Source: Bacteroidota bacterium (GTDB taxonomy: Bacteria; Bacteroidota; Bacteroidia; Cytophagales; Cyclobacteriaceae). Taken from it: a stretch of 52,186 nt of DNA. The translations under genes and the position numbers were made by a program. Location: contig JAQCJI010000010.1 of NCBI GenBank assembly GCA_027593175.1, positions 1 through 52,186 of the forward strand, written 5' to 3'. How positions within the stretch are numbered: position 1 is the first letter of the stretch; every line of letters starts with the position of its first letter. The notes under the pieces are model-generated. The model was not told the DNA's origin. It saw only the letters and a program-made list of their open reading frames with translations, and ran no database searches. Shown here in pieces: positions 25,572-33,001 of the stretch.

Positions 25572-26305
25572 TCAAAACTATTATTGTGGATGACGAGCCT
25601 TTGGCTACCGGTCTAGTGAAGGAATTTTTGAGTAGCTATCCTCAATTTGAAGTGGTGGCGATTTGCCACGATGGGTTTGAGGCATTGAAGGCGATCCAAC
25701 TTTTTCAGCCGGACCTAATCTTCCTAGATATTCAGATGCCCAAGATCACTGGCTTTGAGTTACTCGAACTCTTGGACTCCCCTCCAGCAGTTTTATTTAC
25801 TACGGCTTTTGACCAGTACGCGGTGCAAGCCTTTGATGCCAAGGGCCTAGACTACTTGGTCAAGCCTTTTTCTGAAGTACGATTTGCGCAGGCCATTGCT
25901 CGATTTTTAAGTCAACACAAGGTAACAGAGACTGCGGAACTACCCGCTGTGGTATACTACCCGGTTTCTGAAGAACGAAGTAAGCGCATCGTGGTCCGGG
26001 TAAAGAATGAGATAAAAATCATCCAGATACAGGAGGTTCGGTTCTTCGAGGCGGAAGACGATTACATTTCCATCCACACCCAAGAAGGGAAATTTTTGAA
26101 AAAGATGACGATGAAGCAGCTGGAAGAAAGCCTCGATCCAGAGAAATTTGCCCGAGTCCATCGCTCCTTTTTAGTGAACCTCCAGGAGGTGTCGGGGCTC
26201 GAGCCTTACGAAAAAGAATCTTACCTTCTTCGACTTCGAACAGGACAAAAGATTCCAGTTAGCAAGTCTGGCTATGCTCGATTGCGGCAATTGCTTGGAC
26301 TCTAA
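25568..26305 (+). CDS. LytTR-family response regulator
   Basis: 245 residues. The receiver domain contains DDE at 8-10, phospho-acceptor Asp54 in FLDIQMP, the Thr pair in LFTTAFD and the Lys of LVKPF. A C-terminal LytTR DNA-binding domain spans about 140-243 (VRFFEAEDDYISIHT, FARVHRSFLVNL). It overlaps the decayed kinase gene by ATGA, so the kinase was its cognate partner. If the kinase is dead, this regulator is an orphan in its operon, driven by cross-talk or working unphosphorylated. Confidence 0.94.
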   Translation: MIKTIIVDDEPLATGLVKEFLSSYPQFEVVAICHDGFEALKAIQLFQPDLIFLDIQMPKITGFELLELLDSPPAVLFTTAFDQYAVQAFDAKGLDYLVKPFSEVRFAQAIARFLSQHKVTETAELPAVVYYPVSEERSKRIVVRVKNEIKIIQIQEVRFFEAEDDYISIHTQEGKFLKKMTMKQLEESLDPEKFARVHRSFLVNLQEVSGLEPYEKESYLLRLRTGQKIPVSKSGYARLRQLLGL

Positions 26306-26352
26306 TCCCCTTTTAAGCACAAAAAAAAGCTACGCACCATTGGGATTTCCAA

Positions 26353-26574
26353 TTAATATTCGTCTTCGTTGAAGAAAAAGTCATCCTTAGTAGGATAATC
26401 AGGCCAAATTTCTTCAATGGTTTCGTAAGGTTCGCCATCGTCTTCCAGCTCTTGTAGGTTTTCCACTACTTCGAGTGGTGCGCCAGAGCGGATGGCATAA
26501 TCGATCAGTTCATCTTTGGTTGCTGGCCAAGGAGCATCTTCAAGGTAGGAGGCTAGTTCAAGTGTCCAGTACAT
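26353..26574 (-). CDS. DUF2795 domain protein
   Basis: 73 residues, acidic. The opening MYWTLELASYLEDAPWPATKDELIDYAIRSG matches the DUF2795 pattern of small Bacteroidota proteins, followed by NLQELEDDGEPYETIEEIWPDYPTK. No function is known. It has no signal peptide or membrane segment. It stands 73 nt downstream of the DUF349 gene on the same strand's course of transcription. Confidence 0.85.
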   Translation of the reverse strand: MYWTLELASYLEDAPWPATKDELIDYAIRSGAPLEVVENLQELEDDGEPYETIEEIWPDYPTKDDFFFNEDEY

Positions 26575-26647
26575 ATTTTTTGTTTTTGGAGGTGTTTCGG
26601 ATGTTAATAATTCAAGAATAGTAATTTTTTTGATATGTAGGTTGTAA

Positions 26648-27898
26648 TCAGTTTCTCGGAGAAATTTGCTTCAAGACATAGTTCTTTACATCAATCTTTC
26701 GCTTGAGGCTGGAAAGCTTTTTCTTCATCATCATTTCGAAATCTGCAGTCTCTACTCGGAAGTTATCCGAATTGTTTTGCATAGTTTCCAATTCCCCCTG
26801 GTCACGGTGCAGCAGGTCCAAAATAATTGAGGTTTTAATTTGGTTTTGTTCTTCCTGAGTCTTTTGGTCAAAGTCAGCATACTTGTTGTGCGCAAGTTTT
26901 TCCAAAAAAGCCCTTTCAAAGATAATATCCATGAAAAACTGGTAGGAGCGTGCAGGTAAATTTGCTTCCTTTGGCTTTCGCATGGGAAGTTTTTTCCAAT
27001 CTTCCTGGATGGTTTTGGCGCGGAGAGTGATTTCTTGGCTGGTAGGTTGGTGTGCCAATTCTTTTAATTCTTCCACCATCCCCTCAATTTTCTGGAGCAC
27101 TTCCCGAGGATGCATCTCTGGACCGGGATTGAGCGTGCGCTTGTAGCGAGAAAATATCCGGTTATTCAATCTTGAAAATTCATCCCAGATGGGCTGACGC
27201 CGTTCAGCAGGAACTTTTCCAGCAGCTTTCCACTCTTTTTGAACTCGTTTGCTGATATCAAAAGCCATTTTAGCATCGGGGAGATCGTGGGCAGCGCTTG
27301 CCTGCTGCAGTAGCGATTCGTACACTTTAATATTCTCTTCCGCCTGAAGGGCAAGGCCTTCATAAAAATGCTGTCGCTGCTCAAAGAAAAAGTCCACCGC
27401 TTGATTGAATTGCGCTTCCACTTCTTCACGAAACTCCTTTTCTACAGGCCCAGTTTTGATCCAGCGCAACTTTAATTCCTTAAATTTTTCGGTAGTATCT
27501 TTCCAGTCGGGACTAGCTTGCATCGCGAGGGCCTCCTGAATCAAACCTCGCTTAATCTCTAAGTTTTTGCAGCGGTTTCCCTGAATAATTTCACTTAAAA
27601 AAGCTTCTTCTTCCTCAAGCTGGGCGATTAAAGCTGTAAAATCCCCCAATCCATCACTTAGATAAAGTGATTCTTTGAGGTGAATCAATTTCATCAAAAA
27701 AGACCCCTTATTTTGATTTTCCTCAATGGCAGCTTTTAAGTACGCCACCTTCTCTTCAAGTTGGGTAAAACGAGTTTCAAAGTATAGGATGGTTGATGCT
27801 TCGTCTCCTTTCACCTCGCCGATCACTCGGTCTGGCCTACCTAAAAATCCCTTTAGAAAGACCTTTCCGTCTTGGATATATCCAAAGGTATATTTCAT
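26648..27898 (-). CDS. DUF349 domain-containing coiled-coil protein
   Basis: 416 residues, rich in Glu, Lys and Gln and largely helical. DUF349 repeats are visible as recurring segments with W and KxxGPV-type turns: ELKLRWIKTGPVEKEFREEVEAQF near 142-165, VQKEWKAAGKVPAERRQPIWDEF near 220-242, and TIQEDWKKLPM near 292-302. The family is widespread in Bacteroidota with no firmly established function. It is divergent from ettA. Confidence 0.87.
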   Translation of the reverse strand: MKYTFGYIQDGKVFLKGFLGRPDRVIGEVKGDEASTILYFETRFTQLEEKVAYLKAAIEENQNKGSFLMKLIHLKESLYLSDGLGDFTALIAQLEEEEAFLSEIIQGNRCKNLEIKRGLIQEALAMQASPDWKDTTEKFKELKLRWIKTGPVEKEFREEVEAQFNQAVDFFFEQRQHFYEGLALQAEENIKVYESLLQQASAAHDLPDAKMAFDISKRVQKEWKAAGKVPAERRQPIWDEFSRLNNRIFSRYKRTLNPGPEMHPREVLQKIEGMVEELKELAHQPTSQEITLRAKTIQEDWKKLPMRKPKEANLPARSYQFFMDIIFERAFLEKLAHNKYADFDQKTQEEQNQIKTSIILDLLHRDQGELETMQNNSDNFRVETADFEMMMKKKLSSLKRKIDVKNYVLKQISPRN

Positions 27899-27979
27899 GG
27901 CACTATTCTAGGTTAGAGGTGGTATTATTCAATTTTCTGTAAAATAATCAAATAGCCCTCACTTATCCTAAGAAAGGTA

Positions 27980-27987
27980 TATTTTTG
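27980..27987 (+). promoter_or_regulatory. Promoter -7 box of ettA (TATTTTTG)
   Basis: An exact TAnnTTTG match 43 nt before the ettA ATG. Confidence 0.55.
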
Positions 27988-28030
27988 CCTTTCACAATTG
28001 TTTCTTAAATACCGCAACTAGTTTAATGGC

Positions 28031-29710
28031 ATGAGCGCTGAAAAAATCATCTTTTCCATGGCAGGGGTTTCTAAAATTTACACCCCACAGAAGAAAGTTT
28101 TAAAAGACATTTACCTCTCCTTTTTTTATGGCGCCAAGATCGGCGTACTGGGTCTCAATGGTTCTGGAAAGTCCTCTTTACTTCGCATTATTGCTAGTTT
28201 GGACAAGGAATTTCTAGGCGAAGTAGTCTGGTCTCCAGGCTACACGGTAGGCATGCTTGAGCAGGAGCCCAAGTTGGACCCCACCAAGACCGTCAAAGAA
28301 GTAGTCGAGGAAGCGGTAGCTGAAACTGTTGCCCTGCTTAAAGAATTTGAGGAGATCAATGAAAAGTTTATGGATCCAGCCCTAATGGACGATCCTGATG
28401 CTATGGATAAGCTGATTACCCGCCAAGGGGAAGTACAAGAGAAGCTGGATGCAGCCAACGCCTGGGAACTCGATGTGATGCTGGATAAGGCCATGGATGC
28501 TTTGCGCCTCCCACCAGCCGAAGCCAATGTAGCCAATCTTTCTGGTGGAGAGAAAAGACGCGTGGCGCTCTGCCGCTTGCTTTTGCAGGAGCCTGATGTA
28601 CTCTTGCTCGACGAACCGACCAACCACCTGGATGCAGAGTCTGTGCATTGGCTAGAGCAGCACTTGCAAAATTACAAAGGGACGGTCATTGCCGTCACCC
28701 ACGACCGCTATTTCTTGGACAATGTAGCGGGCTGGATCTTGGAATTGGATCGAGGTGAGGGCATTCCCTGGAAGGGCAACTATTCTTCCTGGCTAGACCA
28801 AAAGCAAAATCGACTCAAGCAAGAGGAGAAAACCGAATCCAAGCGTCAAAAGACCTTGGAGCGGGAATTGGAGTGGATCCGAATGTCACCCAAAGCAAGG
28901 CAGTCCAAGGGAAAGGCCCGTTTGAATTCCTATGACAAGTTGATTGGAGAGGAGTCTAAGGATAAGGAAGCGAAGTTGGAACTATTTATTCCGCCTGGAC
29001 CACGATTGGGAGCCAAAGTCATTGAAGTCAACCAGGTGTCCAAGGCGTATGGAGAGAAATTACTTTTTGAAAACCTCAGCTTTTCCCTGCCTCAAGGGGG
29101 TATTGTTGGAGTAATTGGTCCCAATGGAGCTGGAAAATCTACCCTCTTTAAGTTGATCACGGGACAAGAAAAACCTGACTCAGGAAATTTTGAGGTGGGT
29201 GAAACGGTAAAGTTGGCCTATGTGGATCAGGAGCACGACAAGTTGGATCCCAACAAGACCGTGTACCAGTTGATATCAGATGGGAATGAGCTAATGAAAC
29301 TGGGCAACAAGGAAGTCAATTCCAGAGCCTATGTTTCCAAATTTAATTTTGCGGGTTCGGATCAGGAGAAAAAAGTAGGGGTGCTCTCCGGTGGGGAGCG
29401 CAACCGTGTGCATTTGGCGATTACGCTGAAGGAAGGCGGCAACCTGCTTCTTCTGGATGAACCTACCAACGACTTGGATATCAACACACTTCGGGCTTTG
29501 GAAGAAGCCTTGGAAAATTTTGGAGGCTGTGCTGTGGTGATTTCCCACGACCGCTGGTTCCTAGATCGTATTTGTACGCATATCTTGGCTTTTGAAGGAG
29601 ATTCGCAGGTAGTCTGGTTTGAGGGCAACTTCTCCGACTACGAGGAAAACAAAAAGAAGAGACTGGGTGATGTGATACCGAAAAGGATCCGGTATAAGAA
29701 TTTGAAGTAA
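28031..29710 (+). CDS. ettA: Energy-dependent translational throttle protein EttA (ABC-F)
   Basis: 559 residues with two ABC cassettes. Walker A motifs are GLNGSGKSS (about 43-51) and GPNGAGKST (about 364-372). Signature motifs are LSGGEKRR and LSGGERNR, and Walker B LLLDEPTNHLD and LLLDEPTNDLD. The EttA-specific linker and toe region follow the first cassette (DYNSWLDQKQ-like segment, SPKARQSKGKARL). EttA binds the ribosomal E site and gates the first elongation step according to the ATP/ADP ratio. It stands alone. A second ABC-F gene is found at 37696-39330. Confidence 0.94.
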   Translation: MSAEKIIFSMAGVSKIYTPQKKVLKDIYLSFFYGAKIGVLGLNGSGKSSLLRIIASLDKEFLGEVVWSPGYTVGMLEQEPKLDPTKTVKEVVEEAVAETVALLKEFEEINEKFMDPALMDDPDAMDKLITRQGEVQEKLDAANAWELDVMLDKAMDALRLPPAEANVANLSGGEKRRVALCRLLLQEPDVLLLDEPTNHLDAESVHWLEQHLQNYKGTVIAVTHDRYFLDNVAGWILELDRGEGIPWKGNYSSWLDQKQNRLKQEEKTESKRQKTLERELEWIRMSPKARQSKGKARLNSYDKLIGEESKDKEAKLELFIPPGPRLGAKVIEVNQVSKAYGEKLLFENLSFSLPQGGIVGVIGPNGAGKSTLFKLITGQEKPDSGNFEVGETVKLAYVDQEHDKLDPNKTVYQLISDGNELMKLGNKEVNSRAYVSKFNFAGSDQEKKVGVLSGGERNRVHLAITLKEGGNLLLLDEPTNDLDINTLRALEEALENFGGCAVVISHDRWFLDRICTHILAFEGDSQVVWFEGNFSDYEENKKKRLGDVIPKRIRYKNLK

Positions 29711-30022
29711 GGCTGCCCGTGGGCCTACGTTGAAGAAGCCTTTGTTAGTGGTAAAAAACCTCTGTGTAAAAGAAGTGCTTAGCTGTCAAACCCATCCTTC
29801 CTCCTCAAGCACCTTGACGAGTAAATTTATTTTTATTATTTAAACACTTGAAATCTTATTAATATGATTATTTGCAATTATACCAGTGAATTAGAATAAA
29901 CCTTGATAGCAACGGATAATTATCAACGGACGACTGGCCATGGTCCTCATCCCATTTTAGTGAGTAAAATTCGAAAGTTAGGGGATGGTTCTTCGAAGGG
30001 AATAGTAGTCCAGACACTTGTT
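29711..30022. other. Intergenic stretch without recognised feature
   Basis: 312 nt between convergent ettA and the phospholipase-like gene. It is AT-rich in the middle (29820-29880), with a short palindrome GATAATTATC near 29915. No gene, RNA or clear terminator is visible. Confidence 0.5.
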
Positions 30023-30958
30023 TCAATGCTCCCGAACTTTCAAGGCAGGATTGGGCTTTGGGTTCTTTTCTTCGAACAGAGGCTGGTCCAAGTCCATCAA
30101 TTCTGGTTGCCCGGCATTGACCCAAGCGGTATACCAAAAATCAGCAATTATTTTAATGGAGCGCTTCATTTGTCTTTCCACTTGTCCATCAAGTGCCTGG
30201 GCATAGGCATGCGTAAAGGCTCGGGAATAGACCCGCACGGTCAAGCCATTCCGCTCCTCGTAACTGTATTTTTGATCGGCGGGAAACCGCTGGGTCAGGA
30301 TTTTTTCGATCCGTAAGACCGAGTCTACCTGCGAATGAGCTCTGGCGACAGTTTCCCAAAGTGTCTGCTGGGGGTCGGGCACATATTCTGCCTTCCCTAC
30401 CCAAAAGGAGTAATTTTTTACGAGCAACTCAGGTACTCTACTTTCCCAGAAGCCATGGATACCTGCTTGCCCAGTCAGCTGTCCATTGTAGTTTTTGGTG
30501 GTATGCAAGGGTACATTTAAGTCCCCGAGGTAGTGACCTAGGTCTGCTGATAGGCGAAGAATGGCTGATTTATCTTTAGCCATAAAGGCTTTTGTTAAGC
30601 TAAGCAAGGTGAGATAGGCAGACCAGGGGCCGATGCCATGTGCCCGGAGGGAGTCTTCCGGAAATTTTTCTACGGCCTGTACCCAGTATTTTGGGAGATG
30701 GTACAAGGCACTATCTCCATAGTGATCCAAATCGATGTAGTGTTTTTCTGACTCTCCCTTTACCGCATACCGCCTTCGATCTGGGTTAACAGCGTTTTCA
30801 GAAATAAATCGGAGTTCCCTTTTGTAGAGGTGCAGCATCTCGGGTGGAAGGGAAAATACCGCTTGCCGATTGAGTAAAGTATGTCCATAAAAGCCCCAGA
30901 AAGGAATTGGAACAGGAAAAAATGGGAAGATCAAAAAAGAAAAGATTAAAAAATTCAT
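30023..30958 (-). CDS. Zinc-dependent phospholipase C / S1-P1 nuclease-fold secreted protein
   Basis: 311 residues with a hydrophobic N-terminus acting as a signal peptide (about 1-19). The mature protein starts with FWGFYGHTLLNRQAVFSLPPEM, where Trp and His are the usual first zinc ligands of this fold. HYIDLDHYG, LGHYLGDLNVPLHTT and GIHGFWE give the further His and Asp ligands. The order matches the phospholipase C / S1-P1 nuclease superfamily, common in Bacteroidota as predicted zinc-dependent phospholipase C. The substrate, phospholipid or nucleic acid, is not determined. Confidence 0.85.
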   Translation of the reverse strand: MNFLIFSFLIFPFFPVPIPFWGFYGHTLLNRQAVFSLPPEMLHLYKRELRFISENAVNPDRRRYAVKGESEKHYIDLDHYGDSALYHLPKYWVQAVEKFPEDSLRAHGIGPWSAYLTLLSLTKAFMAKDKSAILRLSADLGHYLGDLNVPLHTTKNYNGQLTGQAGIHGFWESRVPELLVKNYSFWVGKAEYVPDPQQTLWETVARAHSQVDSVLRIEKILTQRFPADQKYSYEERNGLTVRVYSRAFTHAYAQALDGQVERQMKRSIKIIADFWYTAWVNAGQPELMDLDQPLFEEKNPKPNPALKVREH

Positions 30959-31083
30959 GATTCAATCTACATGAAATTCATGAATAAATAGGAGTTTAAG
31001 CAATTTTTCAGCTTTTTTCGGGCCCATTCTCCCTAATTTTTAACCCATCTAGCGCCACTTACTTTAAAGATGTTCAAAATTCC

Positions 31084-31115
31084 TTTGGCAGAATTAATTA
31101 TTTCCAATAACTTTG
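31084..31115 (+). promoter_or_regulatory. Promoter of rpsT (TTTG-N20-TAACTTTG)
   Basis: TTTG at 31084-31087 and TAACTTTG at 31108-31115 separated by 20 nt: a complete Bacteroidota promoter 50 nt before the rpsT ATG. Confidence 0.75.
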
Positions 31116-31165
31116 CATTCCCGTTCAAAATAGGACGAGAATAAGAATTAGAAAATTAACTAAAT

Positions 31166-31420
31166 ATGGCAAACCATAAATCAGCTCTGAAGAGAATTCG
31201 TGCCAACGATGTGAAGCGTTTGAGAAACAGATACCAGGCCAAGACCACCAGAACTTTCATTAAAAGACTGAAGGAGGCTACGGATAAAATAGAGGCGATG
31301 GAGTTGTACAAGAAAGTTTCTTCCATGTTGGATAAGCTTGCCAAGAAGAATGTGATTCATAAAAATAACGCAAACAACAAAAAGTCAAGATTGGCTAGAG
31401 TTGTAAGCGCTTTGGGATAA
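31166..31420 (+). CDS. rpsT: 30S ribosomal protein S20
   Basis: 84 residues, very basic. The opening MANHKSALKRIRANDVKRLRN and the closing KNVIHKNNANNKKSRLARVVSAL are diagnostic. S20 binds 16S rRNA early in assembly. It is a single-gene unit with its own promoter and terminator. Confidence 0.97.
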   Translation: MANHKSALKRIRANDVKRLRNRYQAKTTRTFIKRLKEATDKIEAMELYKKVSSMLDKLAKKNVIHKNNANNKKSRLARVVSALG

Positions 31421-31442
31421 TATTTCCTTTCAAAAATTAAGC

Positions 31443-31467
31443 CCTGCCCACAAAGCAGGTTTTTTTT
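31443..31467 (+). terminator. Intrinsic terminator of rpsT
   Basis: A CCTGC/GCAGG stem with a 7-nt loop followed by eight T, 22 nt after the rpsT stop. Confidence 0.75.
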
Positions 31468-31510
31468 ATGCCTATTTTTCAGTAGGTTTACTGACTTTTT
31501 AAACTATTCC

Positions 31511-32206
31511 ATGGAAACATCCACCTCCATCAAAATTTTTGAATTGGCCGAGGAAGATCGGCCCCGAGAGAAACTCCTATTAAAAGGGAAATCTGCACTT
31601 TCAGATGCGGAGCTGGTCGCAATTTTGATCCGTACGGGGACCACTGCTTGTAGTGCAGTAGATCTTTCTCGAATGCTACTGGCTTCTGTCGGGAATAACT
31701 TGGCAGCTGTGGCTAGAATGTCTGTGGCGGATCTGACCAAATTCAAAGGCATAGGAGAGGCCAAGGCCATTTCGATCGTCAGCGCCTTGGAGCTCGGTAG
31801 GAGGAGAAAAGAACAGGATCTTCCCAAGCGGCAAAAAATCACCAGTTCCAAGCAGGTCTACGAGCTGATGCGACCCGACTTGTACGATGAATCGGTTGAG
31901 CAGGTGTATCTACTGCTTCTGAACCGCAGCAATAGCTTAATTAAAAAAGAACGCGTGAGCCAGGGAGGAACGACTGCTTCGGTGGTCGATCCTAAAGTGG
32001 TATTCAGATTTGCTTTGGAACAAGGGGCACATTCCTTAATTTTGATCCACAACCACCCAAGCGGAAACCTTCAGCCCTCGGAATCGGATAAACGCCTTAC
32101 CCAGTGCCTGCAGAAAATTGGGAGAGAGTTGGAATTACCCCTGCTAGACCATCTGATTTATACAGATCAGGGCTATTTTAGTTTTGCCGATGAAGGAATA
32201 ATGTAG
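31511..32206 (+). CDS. radC: RadC family JAB/MPN+ domain protein
   Basis: 231 residues. An N-terminal UPF0758 helix-hairpin-helix region (LTKFKGIGEAKAISIVSALELGRR, near residues 76-99) precedes a JAB1/MPN+ metalloprotease-like domain with the JAMM motif in LIHNHPSGNLQPSESD. All metal-binding residues are present. The historic link to DNA repair in E. coli is not supported by later work, and the enzymatic role is unknown. It sits between the rpsT terminator and the DUF1684 gene. Confidence 0.94.
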   Translation: METSTSIKIFELAEEDRPREKLLLKGKSALSDAELVAILIRTGTTACSAVDLSRMLLASVGNNLAAVARMSVADLTKFKGIGEAKAISIVSALELGRRRKEQDLPKRQKITSSKQVYELMRPDLYDESVEQVYLLLLNRSNSLIKKERVSQGGTTASVVDPKVVFRFALEQGAHSLILIHNHPSGNLQPSESDKRLTQCLQKIGRELELPLLDHLIYTDQGYFSFADEGIM

Positions 32207-32276
32207 TCTTTTGGGTAGCCTTCTTTTTCAATTGCTTAAACCAAGGACTTTGAGGGCATGTTTGAATACTAACTAT

Positions 32277-32284
32277 TAAATTTG
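32277..32284 (+). promoter_or_regulatory. Promoter -7 box before the DUF1684 gene (TAAATTTG)
   Basis: An exact TAnnTTTG match ending 5 nt before the GTG at 32290, so either the mRNA is leaderless or the box is accidental. Confidence 0.4.
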
Positions 32285-32289
32285 CGTAC

Positions 32290-32907
32290 GTGAAACAAAG
32301 TCAACTTCTTCTTGTACTGGCATCCCTGGTGGTCTTGACGACCATCATTTACATGTTTACCGCTGCTGAAAGCCCCGAGGATTACCGCGAAAAAATCGAG
32401 ACTGAACGGGAAAGTCAGTTTAAATACATCCGTTTCAATATTGAATCTCCCTTGACGGAGGAGCAAAAACGAGGTTTACAGAACCTAACTTTTTATGCTA
32501 TCGATCCTGGGTACCGGGTGAAGGCAAGATTGCTCCCGATTGAAATCAAAAAAATCAGGGAGGTGCCCTTAACGGATGGAAGTTCGGAGCGGTATCTAGA
32601 ACATTCCTACGCGGAATTCGAGTTGGGTGGAAAAACCAACAAACTCCTCATGCTTCAGTCTCTAAACGAGTCCGATATGCGTAATTTTTTTCTAGCCTTT
32701 GCAGATAAAACTTCCGGAAAAGAAACCTACGGTGGAGGGCGCTACCTGAATGTACGGCAGGATGGAAAAAATAGTATCACAATTGACTTCAACCTGGCAT
32801 TCAATCCCTACTGTGCCTATAATCCGAACTTTGCCTGCCCCCTCCCACCACGAGAGAATATCTTGGAAATTGCTATTCCAGTAGGGGAGAAAAATTACGA
32901 TAAATGA
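32290..32907 (+). CDS. DUF1684 domain-containing protein
   Basis: 205 residues from a GTG start, chosen because it adds an N-terminal hydrophobic anchor (LLLVLASLVVLTTIIYM, residues 5-21); the next Met would remove it. The mature part has the DUF1684 hallmarks: an early YREKIETERES, FELGGKTNKLLMLQS, the GGGRYLNV stretch, and the signature DFNLAFNPYCAYNPNFACPLPP near the C-terminus. It is probably attached to the inner membrane and periplasmic. The function of the family is unknown. Confidence 0.88.
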   Translation: MKQSQLLLVLASLVVLTTIIYMFTAAESPEDYREKIETERESQFKYIRFNIESPLTEEQKRGLQNLTFYAIDPGYRVKARLLPIEIKKIREVPLTDGSSERYLEHSYAEFELGGKTNKLLMLQSLNESDMRNFFLAFADKTSGKETYGGGRYLNVRQDGKNSITIDFNLAFNPYCAYNPNFACPLPPRENILEIAIPVGEKNYDK

Positions 32908-32928
32908 TCACCGCTCAGGCAAATCTTT

Positions 32929-32936
32929 TAAATTTG
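32929..32936 (+). promoter_or_regulatory. Promoter -7 box of the pheT operon (TAAATTTG)
   Basis: An exact TAnnTTTG match 65 nt before the pheT ATG. Confidence 0.6.
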
Positions 32937-33001
32937 TACTTTACCCAATAGCTGCTGCGCACCCTTTTTACGAATCACAAGGTTCGCTCACCCATTGCCC
33001 T